Shown piece by piece: positions 13,932-21,341 of a DNA stretch of 27,503 bases. Source of the DNA: an uncultured Lachnospiraceae bacterium (GTDB taxonomy: Bacteria > Bacillota > Clostridia > Lachnospirales > Lachnospiraceae). The position numbers and the translations under genes were made by a program. The notes under the pieces are model-generated. The model worked only from the letters and a program-made list of their open reading frames with translations, was not told the DNA's origin and did no database searches. Every line of letters begins with the position of its first letter. Position 1 is the first letter of the stretch. The stretch lies in the NCBI GenBank assembly GCA_934376945.1, contig CAKRPI010000018.1, positions 1 through 27,503 on the forward strand, in the 5' to 3' direction.

Positions 13932-15920
13932 ATGTGTAATCAGTGTAAACCAAAATATTATATGACAACTGCGATCGCCTATGCATCCGGTAAGCCGCAT
14001 ATCGGCAATACGTATGAAATTGTGCTGGCTGACAGCATCGCCCGCTACAGAAGAATGCAGGGATACGATGTGTTTTTCCAGACCGGTACCGATGAGCACG
14101 GCCAGAAGATCGAGCTGAAGGCAGAGGATGCTGGCATTACGCCAAAGCAGCACGTAGACAAGGTGGCCGGCGAGATTAAACGGATCTGGGATTTAATGAA
14201 TACGTCTTATGACAAATTTATACGTACGACAGACGAAGACCATGAACGTCAGGTACAGAAAATTTTCAAAAAAATGTATGAAAAGGGTGATATCTACAAA
14301 GGCTCTTATGAAGGAATGTACTGTACGCCATGCGAATCCTTCTGGACAGAGTCTCAGCTTGTAGATGGAAAATGTCCGGATTGCGGCCGTGAAGTAAAGC
14401 CGGCAAAGGAGGAAGCATACTTCTTTAAAATGAGTAAGTATGCAGATCGTCTGATCGATCATATCAATACGCATCCGGAATTCATTCAGCCGGTTTCACG
14501 TAAAAACGAGATGATGAATAATTTCCTGCTTCCGGGACTGCAGGACCTTTGTGTATCCCGTACCTCTTTTAAATGGGGCATTCCGGTTGATTTTGATGAC
14601 CGTCATGTTGTTTATGTATGGCTTGACGCACTGACCAACTACATCACAGGAATCGGTTATGACTGTGATGGCAACAGCAGTGAGCTGTTTAACAAGAACT
14701 GGCCGGCAGATCTGCATCTGATCGGAAAGGATATCATCCGTTTCCATACAATTTACTGGCCGATCTTCCTGATGTCACTGGATCTTCCGCTTCCGAAGCA
14801 GGTATTCGGTCATCCGTGGCTGCTTCAGGGTGATGGAAAGATGAGCAAATCCAAGGGAAATGTGTTGTATGCAGATGACCTGGTAGAGGTATTTGGGGTG
14901 GATGCAGTCCGCTATTTCGTACTGCATGAAATGCCGTTTGACAACGATGGTGTGATTTCATGGGAGCTGATGGTTGAGCGTCTGAATTCCGATCTTGCCA
15001 ATACACTTGGCAACCTGGTAAATCGTACGATCTCCATGACAAATAAATATTTTGGCGGAGTTGTCACGAATGCAGGAGCCGCAGAGCCGGTTGATGAAGA
15101 GCTGAAGGCAGTAGCACTTTCCGTACCTGGAAAAGCCAGCGCAAAAATGGATGAGCTGCGTGTGGCAGATGCGATCACGGAAATCTTTACATTGTTCAAA
15201 CGCTGCAATAAATACATCGATGAGACGATGCCGTGGGCGCTTGCAAAGGATGAAGCAAAGAAAGACCGTCTGGCTACCGTGCTTTACAATCTGACCGAGA
15301 GCATTGCAATCGGCGCATCTCTTCTGGAAGCCTTTATGCCGGAAACATCCGCGAAGATTCTTGAGCAGCTGAATGCAAAGAAGCGTACGCTTGAGGAAAT
15401 GAATCAGTTTGGCCTGTATGAGTCAGGTACAAAGGTAGTGGAACAGCCGGAGATTCTGTTTGCACGCAAGGATGTGAAAGAGGTACTGGAGTACGCAGAA
15501 AAGTTCCAGGCAGCACAGAGAGCAGAAGCCGGCGAGCCTGCAGAAGAGGAAAAGAAGGAAGATGCCGAGCCGGTGATTGATATTGAGCCGAAAGAAGAGA
15601 TCACATTTGATGACTTTGAAAAAATGCAGTTTCAGGTCGGTGAGATCATTGCCTGCGAGGCAGTGAAGAAATCAAAGAAGCTTCTTTGTTCACAGGTAAA
15701 GATCGGCAGCCAGGTAAAACAGATTGTTTCCGGAATCAAGGCGCATTACACACCGGAGGAAATGGTCGGAAAGAAGGTAATGGTACTTGTAAACCTGAAA
15801 CCGGCGAAGCTGGCAGGTGTTCTCTCAGAAGGAATGCTGCTGTGCGCAGAGGATGAGAATGGTGAGCTTTCTTTGATGGTTCCGGAGAAAAAGATGCCGT
15901 CTGGTGCAGAGATCTGTTAG
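13932..15920 (+). CDS. metG: Methionyl-tRNA synthetase with C-terminal tRNA-binding domain
   Basis: 662 residues. GGAGG lies 8 nt before the ATG. The enzyme attaches methionine to tRNA-Met using ATP. The class I signatures are HIGN (23-26) and KMSKS (303-307). A zinc knuckle of four cysteines (131, 134, 148, 151) is intact, as in the two-domain type of MetRS. The anticodon-binding helical domain follows. A linker rich in Glu and Lys (about 530-555) leads to a C-terminal Trbp111/EMAP-like tRNA-binding OB fold (about 556-662; FQVGEIIACEAVKKSKKLL, LSEGMLLCAEDE), which mediates dimerisation and tRNA binding. First gene of the operon and regulated by the T-box. Confidence 0.98.
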   Translation: MCNQCKPKYYMTTAIAYASGKPHIGNTYEIVLADSIARYRRMQGYDVFFQTGTDEHGQKIELKAEDAGITPKQHVDKVAGEIKRIWDLMNTSYDKFIRTTDEDHERQVQKIFKKMYEKGDIYKGSYEGMYCTPCESFWTESQLVDGKCPDCGREVKPAKEEAYFFKMSKYADRLIDHINTHPEFIQPVSRKNEMMNNFLLPGLQDLCVSRTSFKWGIPVDFDDRHVVYVWLDALTNYITGIGYDCDGNSSELFNKNWPADLHLIGKDIIRFHTIYWPIFLMSLDLPLPKQVFGHPWLLQGDGKMSKSKGNVLYADDLVEVFGVDAVRYFVLHEMPFDNDGVISWELMVERLNSDLANTLGNLVNRTISMTNKYFGGVVTNAGAAEPVDEELKAVALSVPGKASAKMDELRVADAITEIFTLFKRCNKYIDETMPWALAKDEAKKDRLATVLYNLTESIAIGASLLEAFMPETSAKILEQLNAKKRTLEEMNQFGLYESGTKVVEQPEILFARKDVKEVLEYAEKFQAAQRAEAGEPAEEEKKEDAEPVIDIEPKEEITFDDFEKMQFQVGEIIACEAVKKSKKLLCSQVKIGSQVKQIVSGIKAHYTPEEMVGKKVMVLVNLKPAKLAGVLSEGMLLCAEDENGELSLMVPEKKMPSGAEIC

Positions 15921-15931
15921 TGGCATGAAAA

Positions 15932-17299
15932 ATGGATAAAAATGAAGCACAATACAAAAAAATGACGGAAGAACCGGTTGGCGGGCTGATTCTTTCTCTC
16001 GCAGTGCCGACCATCATCAGTATGATCGTCACTGCGATATACAATACAGCAGATACGTACTTTGTATCACAGCTTGGCACAAGCGCATCCGGGGCTGTCG
16101 GTATCGTAATGTCGCTTATGGCGCTGATCCAGAGTATCGGTTTTATGACCGGTATGGGAGCAGGAAGCTGGATGTCCAGGTTGTTGGGACAGAAAAAGGA
16201 TCATATGGCATCACAGGTGGCTGCAAGCGGTTTTTATTTTTCATTTGCACTTGGAATTCTGGTGGAGGTATTCGGACTTCTGTTTCTGGATCCGCTGGTC
16301 GGACTCCTTGGTGCAACCGAAACAATTCGTCCCTATGCCCGGGAATATGCCCAGTACATTCTTTATGCAGCGCCGTTTCTGATCGCATCGTTTACAATGA
16401 ATAAGATGCTCTGCTCAGAGGGAAAAGCCAGGTTTGCAATGTGCGGCATTGCATTTGGCGGTGTTTTGAATATTTTTCTGGATCCGCTTTTTATTTTCGG
16501 ATTTAAGCTTGGAATTGCCGGTGCGGCAATCGCAACGGGAATCAGTCAGCTGGTTAGCTTCGGAATTCTTCTCTATATGTTTGTGAGCGGGCGTACGATC
16601 GCAAAGCTTGGAATTTCAAATGCGGCGCGCGGCGTATCCATGTATGTGGAGATTGTGCAGTCTGGGGCTCCGTCATTTTTCCGGCAGGGTCTGGCAAGCG
16701 TGGCTTCGATTGCGTTAAATAAAATGGCGGCAGGCTATGGAGATGCGGCAGTATCTGCAATGGCTATTGTGACGAAGGTCTTTATGCTGATTTTTTCTGT
16801 GCTGATCGGATTCGGACAGGGGTATCAGCCGGTGGCTGGTTATAATTATGGAGCGAAGCGGTATGACCGTGTGAAAAAAGCATTTTCGTTTATGGTCTGC
16901 TCATCAACGGCTTTTATGACGGTGTTTGCTGTGCTGGGATATCTGGCGGCACCGCAGCTGATTCGTTTTTTTATCAGCAGTGATCCGAAGGTAGTGCAGA
17001 TTGGTACGGAAAGTCTTCGGTTTCAATGCCTTTCGATGCCGTTTCTCCCGTTGAATATCTGTTGCAATATGACATTTCAGACGATCGGCCGGTCTGGCCT
17101 TGCAACATTTTTGTCAACGGCACGTCAGGGCTATGCGTTTTTGCCCCTGATTGTTATACTGCCGCAGCTGATCGGACTGACCGGTGTGGAAACAGCACAG
17201 CCGATCGCGGATGTGGTTGCATTTGTGATCTGCGTACCGTATACCATAAAATTTTTTACAGAATTAAAATATCAGGCAAAATTGCCGAAGGAGGAATAA
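15932..17299 (+). CDS. MATE-family efflux transporter
   Basis: 455 residues with about 12 membrane helices in two homologous halves. Family features include the N-terminal PVGGLILSLAVPTIISMIVTAIYNTADTYF pattern (read from residue 15 on), GxGAGSWMSRLLGQK in the first half and GFGQGYQPVAGYNYGA in the second. MATE proteins export cationic drugs or metabolites using Na+ or H+ gradients; the substrate cannot be read from sequence. The ATG is 11 nt after the metG stop, with no good ribosome site, so translation is probably coupled to metG. It would share T-box control, an unusual link between methionine supply and export. The next gene's ribosome site lies within its last codons. Confidence 0.93.
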   Translation: MDKNEAQYKKMTEEPVGGLILSLAVPTIISMIVTAIYNTADTYFVSQLGTSASGAVGIVMSLMALIQSIGFMTGMGAGSWMSRLLGQKKDHMASQVAASGFYFSFALGILVEVFGLLFLDPLVGLLGATETIRPYAREYAQYILYAAPFLIASFTMNKMLCSEGKARFAMCGIAFGGVLNIFLDPLFIFGFKLGIAGAAIATGISQLVSFGILLYMFVSGRTIAKLGISNAARGVSMYVEIVQSGAPSFFRQGLASVASIALNKMAAGYGDAAVSAMAIVTKVFMLIFSVLIGFGQGYQPVAGYNYGAKRYDRVKKAFSFMVCSSTAFMTVFAVLGYLAAPQLIRFFISSDPKVVQIGTESLRFQCLSMPFLPLNICCNMTFQTIGRSGLATFLSTARQGYAFLPLIVILPQLIGLTGVETAQPIADVVAFVICVPYTIKFFTELKYQAKLPKEE

Positions 17300-17301
17300 G
17301 A

Positions 17302-18696
17302 ATGAAAGACAATGCATGGCTGTCCTATAATGAAACACAGAAGGCAGAGCTGGAAGCTCTTTCCGGACGTTATAAAAAATTCCTGGATGCAGGAAAAACA
17401 GAACGTGAATGTGCAACAGAAGCAATCCGTCTTGCACGTGCAGCAGGATATGTAAGCCTGGAGGAAGTACAGAAGGCAGGAAAGACACTTCAGCCGGGGG
17501 ATAAGGTATATGCATGTGGAATGAAGAAAATGCTGGTATTGTTCCAGATTGGAAAGCAGCCGCTGGAAAACGGTCTGCGCATTCTCGGCGCCCATATTGA
17601 TTCTCCGCGTCTTGACCTGAAACAGAATCCAATGTATGAGGATACAGAGCTGGCTTATCTGGACACGCACTATTACGGTGGTGTTAAGAAGTATCAGTGG
17701 GTGACGATTCCGCTTGCAATCCATGGCGTAGTGGCAAAGAAGGATGGCAGCGTAGTTGAGATTTCTGTTGGTGAAAAAGAAGAAGATCCGGTTGTATTTA
17801 TCTCGGATTTGTTGATTCATCTGGCTGGAGAACAGCTCGAGAAGAAAGCAAAGGTTGTGATTGAAGGAGAGAATCTCGATATTCTTGTCGGCAGCCGTCC
17901 TACCACAGAAAAGGATGAGGATGGAAAGACACCGAAGGATGCGGTAAAAGCAAACATTCTTGCGCTTCTGAAGGAACAGTATGATATCGAGGAAGATGAT
18001 TTCCTTTCAGCAGAGCTTGAGATCGTACCGGCTGCAAAGGCACGTGACTGCGGACTGGATCGCAGTATGATCATGGCATACGGACAGGATGATCGTGTAT
18101 GTGCGTACACATCTTTGGAAGCGCAGCTGGCTGTTCCGATGCAGGAGCGTACGACATGCTGTCTGCTGGTGGATAAAGAGGAAATCGGAAGCGTCGGAGC
18201 TACCGGCATGCAGTCCCGGTTCTTTGAGAATACGGTTGCAGAGCTGATGGAATGCGTTGGTGATTACAGTGAGCTGAAGCTGAGAAGATGCTTAAGCCGC
18301 AGTCGTATGCTTTCTTCAGATGTAAGTGCAGCATACGATCCGCTTTTTGCATCCTGCTTTGAAAAACGCAACAGTGCATATTTCGGACATGGACTTGTAT
18401 TCAATAAATATACAGGTGCAAGAGGCAAAAGCAGCAGCAATGATGCGAATGCAGAATATATCGGTGCAATCCGCGCGATGATGGATAAGCACGGCGTTGC
18501 ATTCCAGACTGCAGAGCTTGGAAAAATTGATGTGGGCGGAGGCGGAACGATCGCGTACATCACAGCGCTCTATGGTATGGAGGTCATCGACAGCGGTGTG
18601 GCAGTGCTGAATATGCATGCACCGCAGGAAGTAACAAGCAAGACAGACGTTTATGAGGCATATCGTGGTTATTGTGCATTTTTGCAGGAAGCATAA
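17302..18696 (+). CDS. M18-family aminopeptidase
   Basis: 464 residues from the ATG at 17302, preceded by AAGGAGG (17287-17293) and only 2 nt after the MATE stop. The frame stays open far upstream (to 17026), but that part is an out-of-frame reading of the MATE gene. M18 enzymes are cytosolic, dodecameric zinc aminopeptidases. Metal and catalytic residues fit: His98 (AHIDSPRLDL), Asp263/264 (GQDDRV), Glu293-Glu294 (DKEEIGS), Asp340 (SSDVS) and His439 (MHAPQE). The length is typical. It ends the operon before a strong terminator. With metG it could connect amino-acid recycling to methionine sensing, which is inference. Confidence 0.95.
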   Translation: MKDNAWLSYNETQKAELEALSGRYKKFLDAGKTERECATEAIRLARAAGYVSLEEVQKAGKTLQPGDKVYACGMKKMLVLFQIGKQPLENGLRILGAHIDSPRLDLKQNPMYEDTELAYLDTHYYGGVKKYQWVTIPLAIHGVVAKKDGSVVEISVGEKEEDPVVFISDLLIHLAGEQLEKKAKVVIEGENLDILVGSRPTTEKDEDGKTPKDAVKANILALLKEQYDIEEDDFLSAELEIVPAAKARDCGLDRSMIMAYGQDDRVCAYTSLEAQLAVPMQERTTCCLLVDKEEIGSVGATGMQSRFFENTVAELMECVGDYSELKLRRCLSRSRMLSSDVSAAYDPLFASCFEKRNSAYFGHGLVFNKYTGARGKSSSNDANAEYIGAIRAMMDKHGVAFQTAELGKIDVGGGGTIAYITALYGMEVIDSGVAVLNMHAPQEVTSKTDVYEAYRGYCAFLQEA

Positions 18697-18714
18697 ACGG
18701 CGATAAAAAAGACA

Positions 18715-18749
18715 GGGAAGATACCAAAAAACGGTGTCTTCCTTTTTTT
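18715..18749 (+). terminator. Intrinsic terminator of the metG operon
   Basis: GGAAGATACC (18716-18725) pairs with GGTGTCTTCC (18733-18742) with one G-U pair around AAAAAAC. Seven T residues follow (18743-18749). Confidence 0.92.
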
Positions 18750-18820
18750 GAACGCAGATAAGCATTCCCCCGCTTCAAGTGCGCTGAGCACTAAGCGGTG
18801 GATGGGATGTTTATGTCCGT
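18750..18820 (+). repeat. Dispersed hairpin element, A-type copy 2
   Basis: GAACGCAGATAAGCATTCCC starts at the first base after the terminator T-run. Arms: ATAAGCAT against ATGTTTAT, CGCTT/AAGCG, and AGTGC/GCACT around GCTGA. It matches copy 1 at about 63 of 70 positions. The following spacer to 19033 has an 11-bp direct repeat (GTTAAGATG at about 18825 and 18838) and no gene. Confidence 0.87.
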
Positions 18821-18889
18821 TTTAAGTTAAGATGACGTTAAGATGGTGCTAAGAACATCGGCGCAGGGTGGTGTGAAGCGGGTGAGCTG

Positions 18890-18898
18890 TGCTATGAT
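18890..18898 (+). promoter_or_regulatory. Possible extended -10 promoter for the DUF1538 operon
   Basis: TGCTATGAT (-10 TATGAT at 18893-18898, TGn in front). There is no recognisable -35. It lies about 136 bp upstream of the TTG start and is the best candidate in this spacer. Confidence 0.4.
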
Positions 18899-19033
18899 AA
18901 GTGACACAGTGGATGGTAGCAAAATCATAAAATTATGCATTCCGGTGAGCTGGATTGGAAGTAGTATTTTATGGTTTTGCTATGGTACATAGAAGATATC
19001 CGAAAATAAGGAAAACGAAAGGGGAACGAGAAT

Positions 19034-20554
19034 TTGCTGAAATTTTACCGTACGAACCTGTTGGAGAAACTCGAAGAGGCGCTGCGCGCGGTGATTCCGA
19101 TTATTTTGATCGTATTGTTTCTGTGTTTTACCATTGCGCCGCTTTCACCAGGATTATTGATGGTGTTTCTGATCGGGGCAGTGCTGCTGGTGGCCGGAAT
19201 GATGTTTTTTACGCTGGGAGCAGATTTGGCGATGACGCCGATCGGAGAGCGTGTCGGCACGGCAATGACACAGTCAAAACGGATTTGGGTGATCGTTCCG
19301 CTGGCATTTCTGCTCGGGGTGATCATTACCATATCGGAGCCGGATCTGCAGGTGCTGGCGCAGCAGGTTCCTGCGGTGCCAAATCTGATATTGATCGTGA
19401 CCGTGGCATGCGGTGTGGGAGCATTTCTTGTAATCGCGGTTCTTCGTATGCTCTTTGGAATTGCATTGCCGCAGCTGCTTACATGCTTTTATCTGATCGT
19501 TTTTGTGCTGGCGTTTCTTGTGCCGGAGAACTTTCTGGCGGTTGCCTTTGATGCGGGTGGCGTTACGACCGGACCGATGACGGTACCGTTTATTATGGCT
19601 ATGGGTGTCGGAATCTCGGCAATTCGAAGTGACCGGCACGCAGCAGATGACAGCTTCGGTCTGGTTGCACTGTGCTCGATCGGGCCGGTAATGGCGGTGC
19701 TGATCCTTGGACTATTATTTGAACCACAGGGGGCATATGAGCTTGATACGCTTCTTGAGGTGGAAGATTCGGTGGAGCTGTGTCGGATGTTCCTGCGGCA
19801 GTTTCCGGATTATATGAAAGAGATTGCGGGTGCACTGCTTCCGATTGTCGCATTTTTTGGTGTCTTCCAGGTGATTTCTTTGCGGATTAAAGGGAAGGCA
19901 CTGCTGCGTATTGTGGTAGGACTCATTTATACTTATATCGGACTGGTGCTTTTTCTGACCGGCGTGAATGTCGGATTTATGCCGGTGGGCACACAGCTTG
20001 GCCGGACGATTGCATCACTGCCTTATCGATGGATTATTGTGCCGATCGGTATGGTGATCGGATATTTTATTGTTATGGCGGAGCCTGCGGTTCACGTACT
20101 GACACAGCAGGTTGAGGAGATCACCTCAGGTGCGGTTTCATCAAAGGCGATGGGATACAGCCTTTCGGTCGGAGTGGCACTTTCTCTTGGACTTGCGATG
20201 CTGCGTGTATTGACGGGAATCTCTATTTTATGGTTCCTGATTCCGGGCTATGCAATCGCAATTACGTTGTCGTTTTTCGTGCCGAAGATTTTTACGGCAA
20301 TCGCATTTGACTCCGGTGGTGTGGCATCCGGACCGATGACAGCGACGTTTTTGCTGCCGTTTGCGATCGGAGCCTGTGATGCGGTTGGCGGAAATGTGGT
20401 TACGGATGCGTTTGGAATTGTAGCGATGGTGGCGATGACGCCGCTGATTACGATTCAGGTTCTCGGCGTACTTACAAAATTTGCTCCTGGTCGCAGAGCA
20501 TCGGAGCCGGCCGTATGGGAAGTGCGTGAGGATTATGAGATCATAGAATGGTAA
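19034..20554 (+). CDS. Tandem-duplicated DUF1538 membrane protein (putative transporter)
   Basis: 506 residues, starting at TTG (MLKFYRTNLL) with AGGGGA just upstream. It is almost entirely hydrophobic, about 12-14 membrane helices, in two homologous halves of about 240 residues. Each half repeats the same landmarks: an IAPLSPG or NVGFMPVG segment, I-x-x-(S/A)-EP (ISEPDLQVLAQQV, MAEPAVHVLTQQV), and the signature AFDxGGVxxGPMT with Asp173 and Asp426. The paired signature at inverted half positions suggests a transporter or channel with two-fold pseudosymmetry, the conserved Asp and Gly lining a path. DUF1538 has no established function known to me. The PII-like gene follows 14 nt after the stop, suggesting PII control of transport. 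Confidence 0.88.
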   Translation: MLKFYRTNLLEKLEEALRAVIPIILIVLFLCFTIAPLSPGLLMVFLIGAVLLVAGMMFFTLGADLAMTPIGERVGTAMTQSKRIWVIVPLAFLLGVIITISEPDLQVLAQQVPAVPNLILIVTVACGVGAFLVIAVLRMLFGIALPQLLTCFYLIVFVLAFLVPENFLAVAFDAGGVTTGPMTVPFIMAMGVGISAIRSDRHAADDSFGLVALCSIGPVMAVLILGLLFEPQGAYELDTLLEVEDSVELCRMFLRQFPDYMKEIAGALLPIVAFFGVFQVISLRIKGKALLRIVVGLIYTYIGLVLFLTGVNVGFMPVGTQLGRTIASLPYRWIIVPIGMVIGYFIVMAEPAVHVLTQQVEEITSGAVSSKAMGYSLSVGVALSLGLAMLRVLTGISILWFLIPGYAIAITLSFFVPKIFTAIAFDSGGVASGPMTATFLLPFAIGACDAVGGNVVTDAFGIVAMVAMTPLITIQVLGVLTKFAPGRRASEPAVWEVREDYEIIEW

Positions 20555-20568
20555 GGAGTGCGGATAAT

Positions 20569-21231
20569 ATGAAACATCTCTACCTGATGGTGACTGTTGT
20601 CACGAGACATCTAGGCGAAAAATACTTGAATTTTTATCTGGAGCAGGAGCTGGAGGTGCAGCTTGTCACGCTCGGGCGAGGCACAGTGAACGATGCAATG
20701 CTCGATTCGTTTGGGTTGGAAAGCCATGAAAAGGCGGTGCTGTTTTCTTTTGTAACGAAAGAGAAGTGGCAGGAGCTGCGAAAAGGTATGCGGAAAAAGC
20801 TGCAGATTGATCTGCCCGGCACCGGTATTGCTTTTTTGCTTCCGATTGGGAGCATCGGCGGACGTGGTGTGTTTACGTTTCTGACGAGAAAATTTGATAT
20901 GGAAGGGGAAGAAGAAATGACAGATACCGAGTACGAAATGATCATTGCGGTGGCAAATCAGGGTTATATTGAGCCGATCATGGAGGCTGCACGCAGCGCA
21001 GGTGCAGGCGGCGGTACCGTGATCCATGCAAAAGGCACCGGAATAAATGAAATGGGAAAATTTTTCGGAATGTCACTTGCGGCAGAAAAGGAAATGACTA
21101 TGATCGTGGCAAAAAAAGATCAGAAAAATGCCATTATGCGTGCAATTATGGAGCGGGCAGGGATGGAATCAAAGGCAAAGACATTCCTGTTTTCACTTCC
21201 GGTGAGCGAAGTAGAGGGGGTAAGAGAGTAA
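20569..21231 (+). CDS. Tandem PII-like signalling protein paired with DUF1538
   Basis: 220 residues from the ATG at 20569 (MKHLYLMV), chosen because AAGGAG (20553-20558) fits it; the upstream ATG at 20548 overlaps the DUF1538 end and lacks a site. Two PII-like ferredoxin folds are fused: residues 1-112 and 118-220. The second keeps a recognisable T-loop region (GAGGGTVIHAKGTGINEMGKFFG) and B-loop-like segment (EKEMTMIVAKKDQKNAIMRAI). The first is more diverged (VTLGRGTVNDAMLDSFGL). PII proteins are trimers that bind nucleotides or other effectors in inter-subunit clefts and gate transporters or enzymes. Here the natural partner is the adjacent DUF1538 protein. Codon 117 is an ATG with GGGGAAG upstream, so the second domain might also be made alone. 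Confidence 0.85.
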   Translation: MKHLYLMVTVVTRHLGEKYLNFYLEQELEVQLVTLGRGTVNDAMLDSFGLESHEKAVLFSFVTKEKWQELRKGMRKKLQIDLPGTGIAFLLPIGSIGGRGVFTFLTRKFDMEGEEEMTDTEYEMIIAVANQGYIEPIMEAARSAGAGGGTVIHAKGTGINEMGKFFGMSLAAEKEMTMIVAKKDQKNAIMRAIMERAGMESKAKTFLFSLPVSEVEGVRE

Positions 21232-21302
21232 GCAGTTGCTGCTGATTTTTTGTAATCTTGCAGGGCGTGAAAACGGATTGCGAATATTCGGTTTGCAAGT
21301 GG

Positions 21303-21317
21303 TCAAACACGCTCTAG
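21303..21317 (+). repeat. 15-mer TCAAACACGCTCTAG, second copy
   Basis: Identical to 9651-9665. Both copies lie within about 45 bp of a start codon. In a 27-kb window one such match by chance is not surprising, so significance is unproven. A 10-bp palindrome CGAATATTCG lies just upstream at 21280-21289. The rest of the spacer 21232-21341 shows no convincing promoter or terminator. Confidence 0.35.
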
Positions 21318-21341
21318 AAGGAAAGAAGGGATATTTTGTCT

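Noticed and set aside
13809..14153. Minus-strand frame over the metG start containing GTCLTRLK
   Set aside because: Antisense reading of metG and the B3 element; useful only as a sign of shared repeat origin.
17026..17301. N-terminal extension of the M18 peptidase
   Set aside because: It overlaps the MATE gene in another frame; the AAGGAGG and ATG at 17302 give the standard family length.
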